NCBI RefSeq assembly: GCF_000482245.1
Contig: NZ_AWNH01000071.1
Location: forward strand, 124,001-188,000
Source of the DNA: Leptolyngbya sp. Heron Island J
Lineage (GTDB): Bacteria; Cyanobacteriota; Cyanobacteriia; Phormidesmidales; Phormidesmidaceae
DNA length: 64,000 bases
Direction of reading: 5' to 3'
This document shows positions 29,491 through 38,418 of this stretch, piece by piece. The notes under the pieces are model-generated. The model did no database searches and was not told where the DNA came from. It was given only the letters and a program-made list of their open reading frames with translations. A program made the position numbers and the translations under genes. The number at the start of each line of letters is the position of its first letter. Position 1 is the stretch's first letter.

Positions 29491-29711
29491 AGCTGAGTCA
29501 GGTCACCTACTGTTACCACAGCTTCCACTTGGGCCATGGTGCCATCCACTGAGGTGATTGCCCATCGCAGCGGCTCACCATAGAAACGCAGCTGTGTTTC
29601 TATGTGGTTTCGTAGAGCAATACCATCTGCCTGCAGCTCAATGGTCATCAAGACAAATTCTGTTGTCAGCGATGTGCTGCGATCTAATGCGTTATTGTGC
29701 AATCCCGTCAT
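29487..29711 (-). CDS. Small conserved protein coupled to DUF3326
   Basis: The 74-residue product (FVLMTIELQADGIALRNHIETQ, then GEPLRWAITSVDGTMAQVEAVVT) resembles short proteins that stand before DUF3326 genes in other cyanobacteria. It has no membrane segment or cysteine motif. It overlaps DUF3326 by four bases, so the two probably act together. Function is unknown. Confidence 0.65.
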   Translation of the reverse strand: MTGLHNNALDRSTSLTTEFVLMTIELQADGIALRNHIETQLRFYGEPLRWAITSVDGTMAQVEAVVTVGDLTQL

Positions 29712-29758
29712 GCGATTGTGGGGTGGGCAGCGCCCACCGTTGACATGTCTGCGTAGCC

Positions 29759-30079
29759 CTAATTTTGAAACTGACCGAATTGCGCTTGATAAACTTCGTC
29801 TTCTTTTTCAGTTTCCAACTTGATATCAGACGTGGGATAAGCCACACAAAGCAGAGCATAGCCCTTGTCTTGAAGCTCCTGGCTAACGCCCATGCCGTCT
29901 TCCTGGGAGACACTACCCTCGGTGATCAACGCAGCGCAGGTGGTACAGACTCCCGCACTACAGGAGGTGGGCAGATCCAACCCAGTTGCCTGGGCTGCCG
30001 CTAAGATTGTTTCCTGTTCATCTACGGTGATGGTGTGAACAGTACCTTGGTGTTTAATTTCGACAGAATATGTAGCCAT
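29759..30079 (-). CDS. Plant-type [2Fe-2S] ferredoxin
   Basis: The 106-residue protein has the ferredoxin cluster-binding cysteines in PTSCSAGVCTTC (C-x4-C-x2-C) and a fourth in LLCVAYP 30 or so residues later. The overall pattern YSVEIKHQGTVHTITVDEQETIL is like PetF-type ferredoxins, with a slightly extended acidic C-terminus (KLETEKEDEVYQAQFGQFQN). It carries one electron between photosystem I or reductases and targets. It is transcribed with the leftward genes, 47 bases before the DUF3326-coupled protein. Confidence 0.92.
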   Translation of the reverse strand: MATYSVEIKHQGTVHTITVDEQETILAAAQATGLDLPTSCSAGVCTTCAALITEGSVSQEDGMGVSQELQDKGYALLCVAYPTSDIKLETEKEDEVYQAQFGQFQN

Positions 30080-30193
30080 TTGACTGATGATTAAACAAAA
30101 AAATAAAAACGGTATTGAATGATTAGCTGCAGGGAAAACCGATTCCGGTTGTCTAATTCGGCGTTCTAGCCTGACCTATCGGTAAGGCGCAAC

Positions 30194-30376
30194 TTAGCCT
30201 TGAGATTTTTCCTTAAAGACGCGCTCAAATTCCTCTAACAAATCATCCATTTCTTCTAAGGCCTGATTGACATCAATGCGTAATGTGCCCAGGTTAGGTT
30301 GCTCTAGCAGTTGTACTAAAGAATTTCGCTTTTCCCTGATTTGTTCAATTTGAGCTTTAAGTGTCTCTAAAGGCAT
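30194..30376 (-). CDS. Small coiled-coil protein
   Basis: The 60-residue protein from ATG 30376 is almost wholly helical (LKAQIEQIREKRNSLVQLLEQ ... ALEEMDDLLEEFERVFKEK) with a heptad pattern of Leu/Ile, so it probably forms a coiled coil. It has no cysteine or membrane segment. An upstream start (30394) would add six residues. It is 114 bases upstream of the ferredoxin gene on the same strand. No family is recognised. Confidence 0.55.
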   Translation of the reverse strand: MPLETLKAQIEQIREKRNSLVQLLEQPNLGTLRIDVNQALEEMDDLLEEFERVFKEKSQG

Positions 30377-30795
30377 AGTGTTATTTGCTCTCACCGTCTA
30401 CAGACTCCAGAATAAGCAACTTTGGGTGATTAATGCTACGGGTGTGCTGGGTTCCCACAAACTGATGGAAATATCCGTAAATCCAGAGTTTACGGTCAAA
30501 TCCCTTTACTATGAGATTAGAGGCAGTGCTTAGTTTGAGCTAATTAGCGTCGATATGTAGCAAAGGACAGCAGAATGAGGCTGAAAAAACGAGAAAAATG
30601 CTTAAAGTAGCCTATTTCCAGAACTCTAAACTGCTCTAACCAGTCCTCTAGCTGCTATACCTGAGATTCACTGAGCTAACCACGTCATCCTAAACACCTC
30701 CCATCCCATAAGTATGTACGTTTTTACGTACTGCATCTTCACTATTCACCACTCGCTGTTTAAACTCACCCTCCTTTTTGATTTAACGTCTGCAT
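30377..30795. other. Intergenic region before the DUF2854 gene
   Basis: No gene is supported. Two small dyads occur: CCGTAAA (30475-30481) with TTTACGG (30489-30495), and the palindrome GTACGT-TTTT-ACGTAC (30716-30731), 65 bases before the DUF2854 start. The second could be an operator or a 5'-leader hairpin. Confidence 0.35.
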
Positions 30796-31347
30796 ATGCT
30801 ACGCAAAATTCCCCTTGGTGGTGTCCTACTATCCGTCGGTTCTATTCTGACTATTATTGGTTTTGTGGCCTATTTCAGAGATATGGCCACCTTAAACCTG
30901 GCAGGATTTTTCTATGGAATTCCAATTTTATTGGGGGGAGCCGCGCTGCGAGCTGCTGAACTAGAGCCTGTTCCCTACACCCAGCCTTCGAGCGATACTG
31001 TCATTGAGCTCCGGGACAAAACGGCGACCCAAACCCAAAACCAGGTACGTAAGGATGTGACCCGCTATCGCTATGGTCAAGAAGCTCATCTGGACCTGGC
31101 ACTAGAGCGTTTGGGGCTGAGTCCGAACGACAAGCAGCGCCCTATTCTCAGTGGCCTACGAGAAGAGCTGAGGGATGGTGCCTATGCGCTAGTTTTAGAG
31201 TTTGACTCGCCCTATATGCCGTTGGAAACCTGGCAGGAAAAACATGCCAAGATTGAAACCTTTTTTGGGCCTAATATTCGGGCTGAAATCGACGCCCTCC
31301 CTGATGATCAGCTGGAGCTAGCGTTGATTACCGCTTCAGCAGCTTAG
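30796..31347 (+). CDS. DUF2854 family membrane protein
   Basis: The 183-residue protein matches DUF2854, found in cyanobacteria and plastids. It has two N-terminal hydrophobic segments (GGVLLSVGSILTIIGFVAYF and LAGFFYGIPILLGGAAL) and a soluble domain from about residue 60 (TRYRYGQEAHLDLALERLGL ...). The function is unknown. The start at ATG 30796 has no strong ribosome-binding site before it. It converges with pgeF, with 28 bases between the stops. Confidence 0.82.
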   Translation: MLRKIPLGGVLLSVGSILTIIGFVAYFRDMATLNLAGFFYGIPILLGGAALRAAELEPVPYTQPSSDTVIELRDKTATQTQNQVRKDVTRYRYGQEAHLDLALERLGLSPNDKQRPILSGLREELRDGAYALVLEFDSPYMPLETWQEKHAKIETFFGPNIRAEIDALPDDQLELALITASAA

Positions 31348-31375
31348 TGTTGCTAGAAACTTGTTTCTAGTTTCT

Positions 31376-32188
31376 CTAGGTACTGACAATGCCAGACCAT
31401 TGCACCTGTTTGAGTTTGGTGCGTCGATATGAGAAAAATCGATCGGGCTCCTGGTAGGTGCAATGGGGGGCTGTGGCTACTTGTTCAGGGGCTAGGCCCA
31501 TTTGCTCCAGCTGTATTTCATTGATGCGGCGCACATCTAGACGGACATGGCCTGGTTTACTATCTGGCAGCAGCGGCGGCTTCTCTAGATTGAGCAAGTG
31601 AGTAATGATATCTGCCTCCCTGGCAAATTGCTTGGTATCGACCACACTCAGGCCAATTTGAGTGGCCACATCAATGCCAACTTGGTAAACTTCACCTGCG
31701 ATCGCAGGTCCTAATAGCACTCGCAGATCCTGCAGTCGAGAGCCTTGGCTTTGTAGCTTAGTAATCGCTATGGGTACAATCTGCTGAGCTGTACCACGCC
31801 AGCCAGCATGGGCAGCGGCGACTTGACCTGTGCGTTGATCGGCAATCAGAGCAGGGGTGCAGTCGGCTGTGCAAACCCAGGCGGCTTGACTAGAGTAGTT
31901 ACTAAAGCAACCATCAGCGTGGGGACGCTCGATCTCCTCTGCTGTAGGCTGACTAGCCATGCTGGTGACCAATGATTTGGTCCCGGCTTTGATTTCTTCC
32001 GGGGCGAGGACAGCATTGCCGTGGACTTGTTGGGTTCTTAAAACCTCGGCTTCTACTCCCAAGGCTGATGTCAGGGTTTCAGGTGTTTGGGGGGCAAATG
32101 CCGATGTAAAAAAACCGTGGGGTTGAGAAATCAGATCGCAAGTTAAATAGGGTTTACCCTGCCAGGTTTGCCAGGTCCAATTATGCAT
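31376..32188 (-). CDS. pgeF: Peptidoglycan editing factor PgeF (laccase domain, YfiH)
   Basis: The 270-residue protein has the laccase-domain metal ligands in QQVHGNAVL, CTADCTPALIADQ (Cys) and AAAHAGWRGTAQQIV (His). PgeF proteins remove wrongly inserted residues from peptidoglycan precursors in Escherichia coli; some relatives oxidise phenols or act on adenosine in animals. A further conserved element, GPAIAGEVYQVG, is present. It lies 31 bases downstream of cimA on the same strand, so it likely shares its mRNA. Confidence 0.9.
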   Translation of the reverse strand: MHNWTWQTWQGKPYLTCDLISQPHGFFTSAFAPQTPETLTSALGVEAEVLRTQQVHGNAVLAPEEIKAGTKSLVTSMASQPTAEEIERPHADGCFSNYSSQAAWVCTADCTPALIADQRTGQVAAAHAGWRGTAQQIVPIAITKLQSQGSRLQDLRVLLGPAIAGEVYQVGIDVATQIGLSVVDTKQFAREADIITHLLNLEKPPLLPDSKPGHVRLDVRRINEIQLEQMGLAPEQVATAPHCTYQEPDRFFSYRRTKLKQVQWSGIVST

Positions 32189-32219
32189 GGTACAGAAGAT
32201 CGATATAGGGTGAGTAGAG

Positions 32220-33875
32220 TCAAGACTGACACGCTACCAGCTTAGCTTCTACTTGCGATCGCAACTTCAGCAGACCGTATTCCAGACCTTCAACGACTGC
32301 CTGATAGGAGGCTTCTAAGATGTTGGGCGATAGCCCCACTGTCGTCCAACGGTGCTCTCCATCGCCAAATTCCACCAACACACGAGTTTTAGCCGCTGTG
32401 CCAGCCTTACTGTCAAGAATCCGTACCTTATAATCCGTCAAATAAAACCGCTCTAGTTCTGGATAAAACCGCTCTAACGCTTTACGTAGCGCATGATCGA
32501 GGGCCTCGACAGGTCCGTTACCCTCAGCAGCATGGAGCAAATTTTTACCATCCACCGACACTTTGACTGTCGCTAATGAAGAACTGCCAGCCTCAGGCGA
32601 ACAAACCATGCTGCCGACATAGGGCATACGTTCACAATGAACTTGAAACCCCTGCACTTCAAACATAGTGGGTCGTTGTCCCAGAGCCTCGCGCATCAGC
32701 AGTTCAAAACTAGCCTCTGCCGCCTCAAACTGATAGCCCTCATCCTCCAGAGTTTTCAGTTGCTGCAGCAACTGGCGGGAAGTGGGGTTAGTGCGGTCTA
32801 GCTGGAGGCCAAAGCTACGGGCCTTAGCCATAATGTTGCTCAGCCCGGCTTGATCAGAAATTACGATTCGTCGGAGATTACCAATGGCTGTTGGATCAAC
32901 ATGCTCATAGGTCTTAGGATTACGCTCCACCGCGCTGACATGAATGCCACCCTTGTGGGCAAAAGCCGATAGGCCCACATAGGGAGCATGATCGTCTGGG
33001 GCTAGATTAACTACCTCGCTGATGTATCGACTAGTTTCAGCCAGGGTGGCTAGCTTGTCAGCAGGTAAGCAGTCATACCCAAGTTTGAGCTGTAAATTGG
33101 GAATTAGCGAACAAAGATTTGCATTGCCACAGCGCTCTCCGTAGCCATTGATAGTGCCTTGAATCATGGTGGCTCCTTCCAAAGCCGCCGTCAGCGCATT
33201 CGCCACTGCCAGCTCGCCATCATTATGGGTATGAATGCCTATCTGGGGAGGATTTCCTAAATTCAACGTTGTCAACCACTGGCTGACCGTGCGTACAATC
33301 TCAGTCACCTGATGGGGCAGCATACCACCGTTGGTATCGCAAAGGACTAGCCACTCAGCCTCAGCCTGGATAGCTGCTTCCAAAGTCTGCACCGCGTAGG
33401 ATGGATTACTCAAGTAGCCATCAAACCAGTGTTCAGCATCATAAATGACTCGCCGTCCCTGCTGTCGCAGATAGGCGATGGAGTCATAGATCATCGACAG
33501 GTTTTCATCGAGATCCGTTTTGAGGCCCTCGGTAACGTGGAGATCCCAGGACTTGCCAAATAGTGTTACCCATTTAGTTCTAGCAGCTAGGGCAGCCGCC
33601 AAGGTCACATCTTCTGCCGCTGGAAGATGGGGGCGTCGAGTTGAACAAAAGGCGACTACTTCAGCCTGGCGAAGAGGCTGCATCTGTAGCTGGGTAAAAA
33701 ACTGCCCATCCTTGGGATTTGCACCGGGCCAGCCCCCTTCAATAAAGGGAACTCCTAAATCGTCTAAACGACGAGCAATATTTAGTTTGTCTTCAACGGA
33801 AAGAGATAGCCCTTCACGTTGGGCACCGTCTCGCAGGGTCGTATCGTAAATCCAAAGCTGGGTGTGGGGAGACAT
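32220..33875 (-). CDS. cimA: (R)-citramalate synthase
   Basis: CimA condenses pyruvate and acetyl-CoA to citramalate, the entry to a threonine-independent isoleucine pathway known in cyanobacteria. The 551-residue protein has the HMGL-like catalytic domain (IYDTTLRDGAQREG with the metal-binding Asp, HTHNDGELAVANAL with the two histidines) and the C-terminal LeuA dimer/allosteric domain (from about residue 415) that mediates isoleucine feedback. The long form (over 500 residues) separates it from isopropylmalate or homocitrate synthase in part; assignment is by overall pattern. ATG 33875 is preferred over 33890. Confidence 0.88.
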   Translation of the reverse strand: MSPHTQLWIYDTTLRDGAQREGLSLSVEDKLNIARRLDDLGVPFIEGGWPGANPKDGQFFTQLQMQPLRQAEVVAFCSTRRPHLPAAEDVTLAAALAARTKWVTLFGKSWDLHVTEGLKTDLDENLSMIYDSIAYLRQQGRRVIYDAEHWFDGYLSNPSYAVQTLEAAIQAEAEWLVLCDTNGGMLPHQVTEIVRTVSQWLTTLNLGNPPQIGIHTHNDGELAVANALTAALEGATMIQGTINGYGERCGNANLCSLIPNLQLKLGYDCLPADKLATLAETSRYISEVVNLAPDDHAPYVGLSAFAHKGGIHVSAVERNPKTYEHVDPTAIGNLRRIVISDQAGLSNIMAKARSFGLQLDRTNPTSRQLLQQLKTLEDEGYQFEAAEASFELLMREALGQRPTMFEVQGFQVHCERMPYVGSMVCSPEAGSSSLATVKVSVDGKNLLHAAEGNGPVEALDHALRKALERFYPELERFYLTDYKVRILDSKAGTAAKTRVLVEFGDGEHRWTTVGLSPNILEASYQAVVEGLEYGLLKLRSQVEAKLVACQS

Positions 33876-34852
33876 AGCAACAGAAAACACAACGTAGGAA
33901 GTGAAGCTGGAAAATCTGGATAGATTGAGATGCTACCTGTGGTAATTGCCTAGTCGTAAATTTTGAACTTTATTTACTTTTTGTCTTTTGGATAGACGCA
34001 ATTAATTTTTTAAAGACCCTGTGTACAGAGTTTAGACCTTTTATGAAGATTTCCACAAGCTAACATAGCAGATAAGTATGAATGAGGAAGCCCCTAACCA
34101 CAGGTGTTTGGCAGCATTTTATACGCTGATTGCATCAGATGTTCGTGACTTAATTTGAGTGTTATTGTGGCCTATCCTCTGTTGAGGCCCAGAAAACTCT
34201 ATGACATCTTTGGGATGTGGCTAGAATGCGACTGCATAAACTGAATTAACGATCCGATGTATTCGAAAAATGTCTGAAGCAAAATATTTAGGTGTTTTAC
34301 GCATTGAGGTCATATTTGATCAAACTACTCAGTCAGCCTGTACAGGCTGGTATCCCAAAAAACTTGGCTTTAGTTTGAAGTTCTTAATAAAGATGACTAC
34401 GTACCTAGCATTCACCTCAACTTTTGAGTTTGCTACATTGCAAGCTTGATTGATAGTTACAGTCATTAGCAAGTTTCAGGCTTGAACCCAGTCAGCTCAT
34501 AAAATCTCGTGCGAGGGCATGATGTCAGGGATTGAGTGGGCTCAAATCTTCTCTTTGGCTAATCTTGGCTGTTGCGATCGCAACTCTTTCTAAGCCAGTC
34601 CAAAACCTCTATCTATTAGCGGTTAAGTATCCTCCGTAGAACCCTTGAGTGGTTCGTTTAAAATGCTGAGTCTGCTGTGCAGCTGATCGCTCAAATTGTT
34701 GTTTCCTTAAAATATGGGCGTTGCTGCTCCTTCGTTTGGTGTCATCTGAAAGCTCCTGCTCTGTAGCTTCTCTATACGGATCGGTTCATTCTCTTAAGTC
34801 AGCAGCGGTAAATTAGGAGTGCCCAACCAATTATTCATTTTCCATCAGGCCC
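33876..34852. other. 977-base region without a convincing gene
   Basis: The region separates cimA from the SRPBCC gene and is AT-richer than its surroundings. The only frames are short. One of 59 codons starts at 34270 and ends at 34449 (MSEAKYLGVLRIEV ... GWYPKKLGF), whose GWYPKKLGF piece faintly recalls a VOC-type domain; it may be the debris of a decayed gene. Nothing else, such as an RNA gene or transposon end, was recognised. The cimA promoter presumably lies at its left end. Confidence 0.4.
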
Positions 34853-35272
34853 ATGAAATCATTTTCAGCAACTACAACCATTGCCCGTCCTCCAGATGCA
34901 ATTTGGTCGGTGCTGACCGATGCGGCAGGCTATGCAGAATGGGCGGTTGGGATTCATCGACTAGAAGGACAGATTACAGAGGGTGGCACCTTAAAACTTT
35001 TTACGGCCTCTCAACCTAAACAGTCTATGACGCTTAAAGTTAGCGGCTTTGATGCCCCTAAAAGCTTGACCTTCAGTGGGGGCTTGCCGTTTGGATTATT
35101 TCGGGGCGATCGCACCTTTACTCTGGCATCCCAGTCAAATGGTAAGACGCAATTTACCGTTTGCGAAGTTTTTAGCGGTCCGCTGGAGCCCTGGTTAGGA
35201 CGTATGATTCCTGACCTCACCTCATCTTTTGAAGCCTTTGCAGCTGGTCTTAAGGAAAGATGTGAACGTTAG
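34853..35272 (+). CDS. SRPBCC/polyketide-cyclase-like domain protein
   Basis: The 139-residue protein has the SRPBCC (START-like) fold: TTTIARPPDAIWSVLTDAAGYAEWAVGIHRLEG at the N-terminus is the usual first helix-strand pattern, followed by the GGLPFGLFRGDRTFTL strand hairpin. Such proteins bind hydrophobic ligands, act as stress-related or cyclase proteins, or regulate. There is no signal peptide. The ligand cannot be inferred. It is transcribed alone or with the ferredoxin gene 172 bases on. Confidence 0.85.
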   Translation: MKSFSATTTIARPPDAIWSVLTDAAGYAEWAVGIHRLEGQITEGGTLKLFTASQPKQSMTLKVSGFDAPKSLTFSGGLPFGLFRGDRTFTLASQSNGKTQFTVCEVFSGPLEPWLGRMIPDLTSSFEAFAAGLKERCER

Positions 35273-35444
35273 GGTAAGCAATTGTCTGTTGGCTACGCAT
35301 TAATTGTGGCCAGTGCTGCAATGGCTGGGCACAATTTTGGCTAACGGCTGATAGATTCTGTGCTCAGCCTTCTAACATTCATGGGGCAAAGATTTGTTAG
35401 TTGCCTGGTTTAATTAATTCAGGATTCTTAACCAAACACCTCCT

Positions 35445-35771
35445 ATGCCAAAAGTTACTGCTCAAGGAAAAACCTTTGAATGTGAGCCGGGGGCCAACCT
35501 GAGGCGGGTGCTGTTAGGCAATGATGTTGCTTTGTATAACGGCAATGCCAAGTTGATTAATTGTCGTGGAATCGGCAGCTGTGGTACCTGTGCTGTGATG
35601 ATTGAGGGTGAAGTGTCCGCTTTAAATTGGAAGGATCGAGGACGACGGTCATTGCCTCCCCATAACCCTGACCGTCCTTTAAGATTGGCCTGCCAAACCT
35701 GTGTGCTCGGGGATATCAAAGTCACCAAATACAATCAATTTTGGGGGCAGGGACAAGCATTAGTGTGGTAA
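35445..35771 (+). CDS. [2Fe-2S] ferredoxin-like protein
   Basis: The 108-residue protein has the cluster motif CRGIGSCGTCAVMI (C-x5-C-x2-C) and the fourth ligand in RLACQTCVLGDIKV; there is an extra Cys three residues later. It differs from the photosynthetic ferredoxin at 29759 by its basic surface (DRGRRSLPPH) and high-Trp C-terminus (YNQFWGQGQALVW). I place it in the cyanobacterial low-abundance ferredoxin group; its partners are unknown. The start ATG 35445 follows a CACCTCCT element that is not a standard ribosome-binding site. Confidence 0.88.
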   Translation: MPKVTAQGKTFECEPGANLRRVLLGNDVALYNGNAKLINCRGIGSCGTCAVMIEGEVSALNWKDRGRRSLPPHNPDRPLRLACQTCVLGDIKVTKYNQFWGQGQALVW

Positions 35772-35892
35772 AGCATTAACGGTTGGGGTCAAAGTTTTCA
35801 GATTTACTGTCTCTACAGTCCGAAAACGATGTCCCATTTTTCAAGAACTGGGTGATGATAAAGGGCAGTGTTAGTGAGGAGGGGATAGGGTC

Positions 35893-36333
35893 ATGAATAA
35901 GTTTATCTTGGGCAGCATCTTGGCGGCTATTTCACTGATGGCAATCTACGGTACCAGTGCTGCTAATCGGGTGGCTTCCTGGGTTGATGGCACCACGGGG
36001 CGCACCTCTAGCCAGGACAACTTTGGGACAGCTGAGAATGGGGATAGTGACATGTTAGTCGCTGTCAATGGCACCAATGATTCCATCGGTAGTATTGGGA
36101 ATCGCACGCCTTTAGAAAGGGCAGGTGAGATTCCCCAGCGCCAAACTGTTTCTCCTCAGAGTGCACCGGCGTTTGGCACCAATGTGCAGACGACGGATGA
36201 TACCGATGGTGAGGTGATTGAGCCAAGTCCCCCGGCGCAGCAGACCCCCGCTGCATCAGAACCGGGAACAACCGCAGGCACAAACCAAGCAAACCAGAAC
36301 GAAACGCAGCAGCCGATTAGAGCACTTTGGTAG
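35893..36333 (+). CDS. Secreted or membrane-anchored low-complexity protein
   Basis: The 146-residue product has an N-terminal hydrophobic segment (FILGSILAAISLMAIYGTSAA) that is a signal peptide or anchor, and a tail rich in Thr, Pro, Ala and Gln with no recognisable fold. Its charge is mildly acidic. A ribosome-binding element (GAGGAGGGG) stands about eight bases before ATG 35893. Family unknown. Confidence 0.55.
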   Translation: MNKFILGSILAAISLMAIYGTSAANRVASWVDGTTGRTSSQDNFGTAENGDSDMLVAVNGTNDSIGSIGNRTPLERAGEIPQRQTVSPQSAPAFGTNVQTTDDTDGEVIEPSPPAQQTPAASEPGTTAGTNQANQNETQQPIRALW

Positions 36334-36400
36334 GATACGCTATCATCAAGTGCCTGATATGCAGGCGTGTCTATTATTAAAGAGGTGATTGATAAAACCC

Positions 36401-38374
36401 ATGGGTCAGGCAGATGTACTGGTGGTTGGCGGTGGCATTATCGGACTTGCGATCGCAACCGAACTTCGTCAACAAGGCGCGACAGTAACCGTACTCAGCC
36501 GTGATTTTAACGCCGCTGCGGGACATGCCGCTGCTGGGATGTTAGCTCCTAGTGCTGAAGGACTTACCGGTTCATTGTGGGAATTGAGCCAGCGTAGCCT
36601 CGCTCTCTATCCAGACTGGAGCCGTAAGCTAGAAGAGCTGACAGGTGAAGATGCGGGCTTTTGGCCCTGTGGCATTCTGACTCCGCTTTTTACATTGCCA
36701 GCCGTTCCTGCGGCCAACAATCTACTCAGTCGAGAGGCGATTCATAGCTATCAGCCTGATCTCAATCCTCAGGTTGTGGGTGGTTACTGGTATCCCGACG
36801 AAGGCCAGACCGATAGCCGGGCGCTGCTCAAAACCCTACGCGTCGCTGCCCAGGAGCTGGGGGTGGAGATTCAGGAGGGGGTGAGTGCTGAGGCCTTTTT
36901 ACAGCACAATCACCGTATCACTGGTCTATTGACTACTAACGGGCAGCAGCAGGCGGGGCATTACGTATTAGCCGCTGGTGCCTGGTCCAGTGAGCTGTTA
37001 CCGCTCCCAGTGAAACCCCGCAAGGGGCAAATGGCTGCTTTACTGACGCCACCGGGCTCTCCCTACCAACTCAATCGTGTTTTGTATGGTGAGCATACTT
37101 ACATTGTGCCGCGTCGAGATGGACGGATTGTGTTGGGGGCGACCAGTGAAGACGTGGGGTTTACGCCCCATAACACGGCAGCTGGTGTCGCCCAGTTGTT
37201 AAATGAAGCGATGCGGCTATACGCCCCTTTAGCAAACTTTCCACTACAAGAATGTTGGTGGGGATATCGTCCCAAAACCACCGATGAGGCTCCCATCCTA
37301 GGACCCAGTCAGTGTGACAATCTCACGCTAGCAACCGGTCATCATCGTAATGGTGTGCTACTGGCACCGATTACGGCCAAACTGATTGCTGAATCGATTC
37401 AGGGGAAACCTGAGCCGCTGCTAGAGGCATTTCATTGGGATCGGTTTATGGGAGCATCGGCTGCGGCCTCTTCTACTTCCTCCTCCTCTATTGCGTCGGG
37501 TTTCGATGACTCAACCCGACCTACGTCTTTTCAACTTGCTACACCAATGCACACTCTTTCTGCTCCTCCGGTTACGACTGCTGAAGATTCCCTGGTTATT
37601 GCTGGACGGACTTTCTCGTCTCGGTTGATGACGGGGACGGGTAAATTTGACAACTTTGATACGATGCGGGCTAGTCTGGCCGCTAGCGGTAGCCAAATTG
37701 TGACGGTAGCTGTGCGTCGGGTGCAGACCAATGCTCCTGGACATGAAGGGCTGGCCCAGGCAATTGACTGGAACAAAATTTGGATGTTGCCCAATACGGC
37801 TGGATGTACCAGTGCCGATGAAGCAATTCGGGTAGCCCGTTTAGGCAGAGAGATGGCAAAGCTGTTGGGGCAAGAAGACAACAACTTTGTGAAATTAGAG
37901 GTGATTCCAGATTCAAAATATTTGTTGCCTGATCCCATTGGCACACTACAGGCGGCAGAACAACTTGTAAAAGAAGGGTTTGCTGTACTTCCCTATATCA
38001 ATGCCGATCCGATTTTGGCCAAGCATCTTGAGGAAGCCGGGTGTGCGACAGTGATGCCGTTGGGCTCTCCCATCGGGTCAGGTCAGGGGGTGCGCAACGC
38101 GGCTAACATTGGCATTATTGTTGAGCAAGCTAAGATACCGGTGGTGGTAGATGCAGGGATTGGGAGTCCCAGTGAAGCGGCGGAGTCTATGGAACTGGGG
38201 GCAGATGCGTTGTTGATTAATACTGCGATCGCAAAAGCTCAAGACCCTGTGAAAATGGGTCGAGCCATGGGATTGGCGACTGAGGCAGGACGCTTAGCCT
38301 ATTTAGCCGGTCGTATTCCAGTGAAAGCCTATGCCAGTGCTAGTTCTCCGATCACAGGTACGATTACGGGCTAG
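36401..38374 (+). CDS. thiO-thiG: Fused glycine oxidase ThiO and thiazole synthase ThiG
   Basis: A 657-residue bifunctional thiamine-biosynthesis enzyme. Residues 1-345 or so are ThiO, a flavoenzyme (GxGxxG motif [20 protein letters not shown]) that oxidises glycine to dehydroglycine. A Ser-rich linker (about 348-385) leads to ThiG (about 395-655), with the Schiff-base lysine in [13 protein letters not shown] and the phosphate-binding loop QGVRNAANI. The fusion is known in several cyanobacteria. ATG 36401 is preferred; the frame opens at TTG 36389. No THI element is seen upstream, so this gene may escape the TPP control seen on thiC. Confidence 0.95.
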   Translation: MGQADVLVVGGGIIGLAIATELRQQGATVTVLSRDFNAAAGHAAAGMLAPSAEGLTGSLWELSQRSLALYPDWSRKLEELTGEDAGFWPCGILTPLFTLPAVPAANNLLSREAIHSYQPDLNPQVVGGYWYPDEGQTDSRALLKTLRVAAQELGVEIQEGVSAEAFLQHNHRITGLLTTNGQQQAGHYVLAAGAWSSELLPLPVKPRKGQMAALLTPPGSPYQLNRVLYGEHTYIVPRRDGRIVLGATSEDVGFTPHNTAAGVAQLLNEAMRLYAPLANFPLQECWWGYRPKTTDEAPILGPSQCDNLTLATGHHRNGVLLAPITAKLIAESIQGKPEPLLEAFHWDRFMGASAAASSTSSSSIASGFDDSTRPTSFQLATPMHTLSAPPVTTAEDSLVIAGRTFSSRLMTGTGKFDNFDTMRASLAASGSQIVTVAVRRVQTNAPGHEGLAQAIDWNKIWMLPNTAGCTSADEAIRVARLGREMAKLLGQEDNNFVKLEVIPDSKYLLPDPIGTLQAAEQLVKEGFAVLPYINADPILAKHLEEAGCATVMPLGSPIGSGQGVRNAANIGIIVEQAKIPVVVDAGIGSPSEAAESMELGADALLINTAIAKAQDPVKMGRAMGLATEAGRLAYLAGRIPVKAYASASSPITGTITG

Positions 38375-38418
38375 GCAACTATGTTCATAGAATCAGACAA
38401 GTCTGGAATGGTTCACTC

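Noticed and set aside
30716-30731. Palindrome GTACGT-TTTT-ACGTAC as a LexA or NtcA box
   Set aside because: Neither consensus fits its spacing; kept only as an unassigned dyad.
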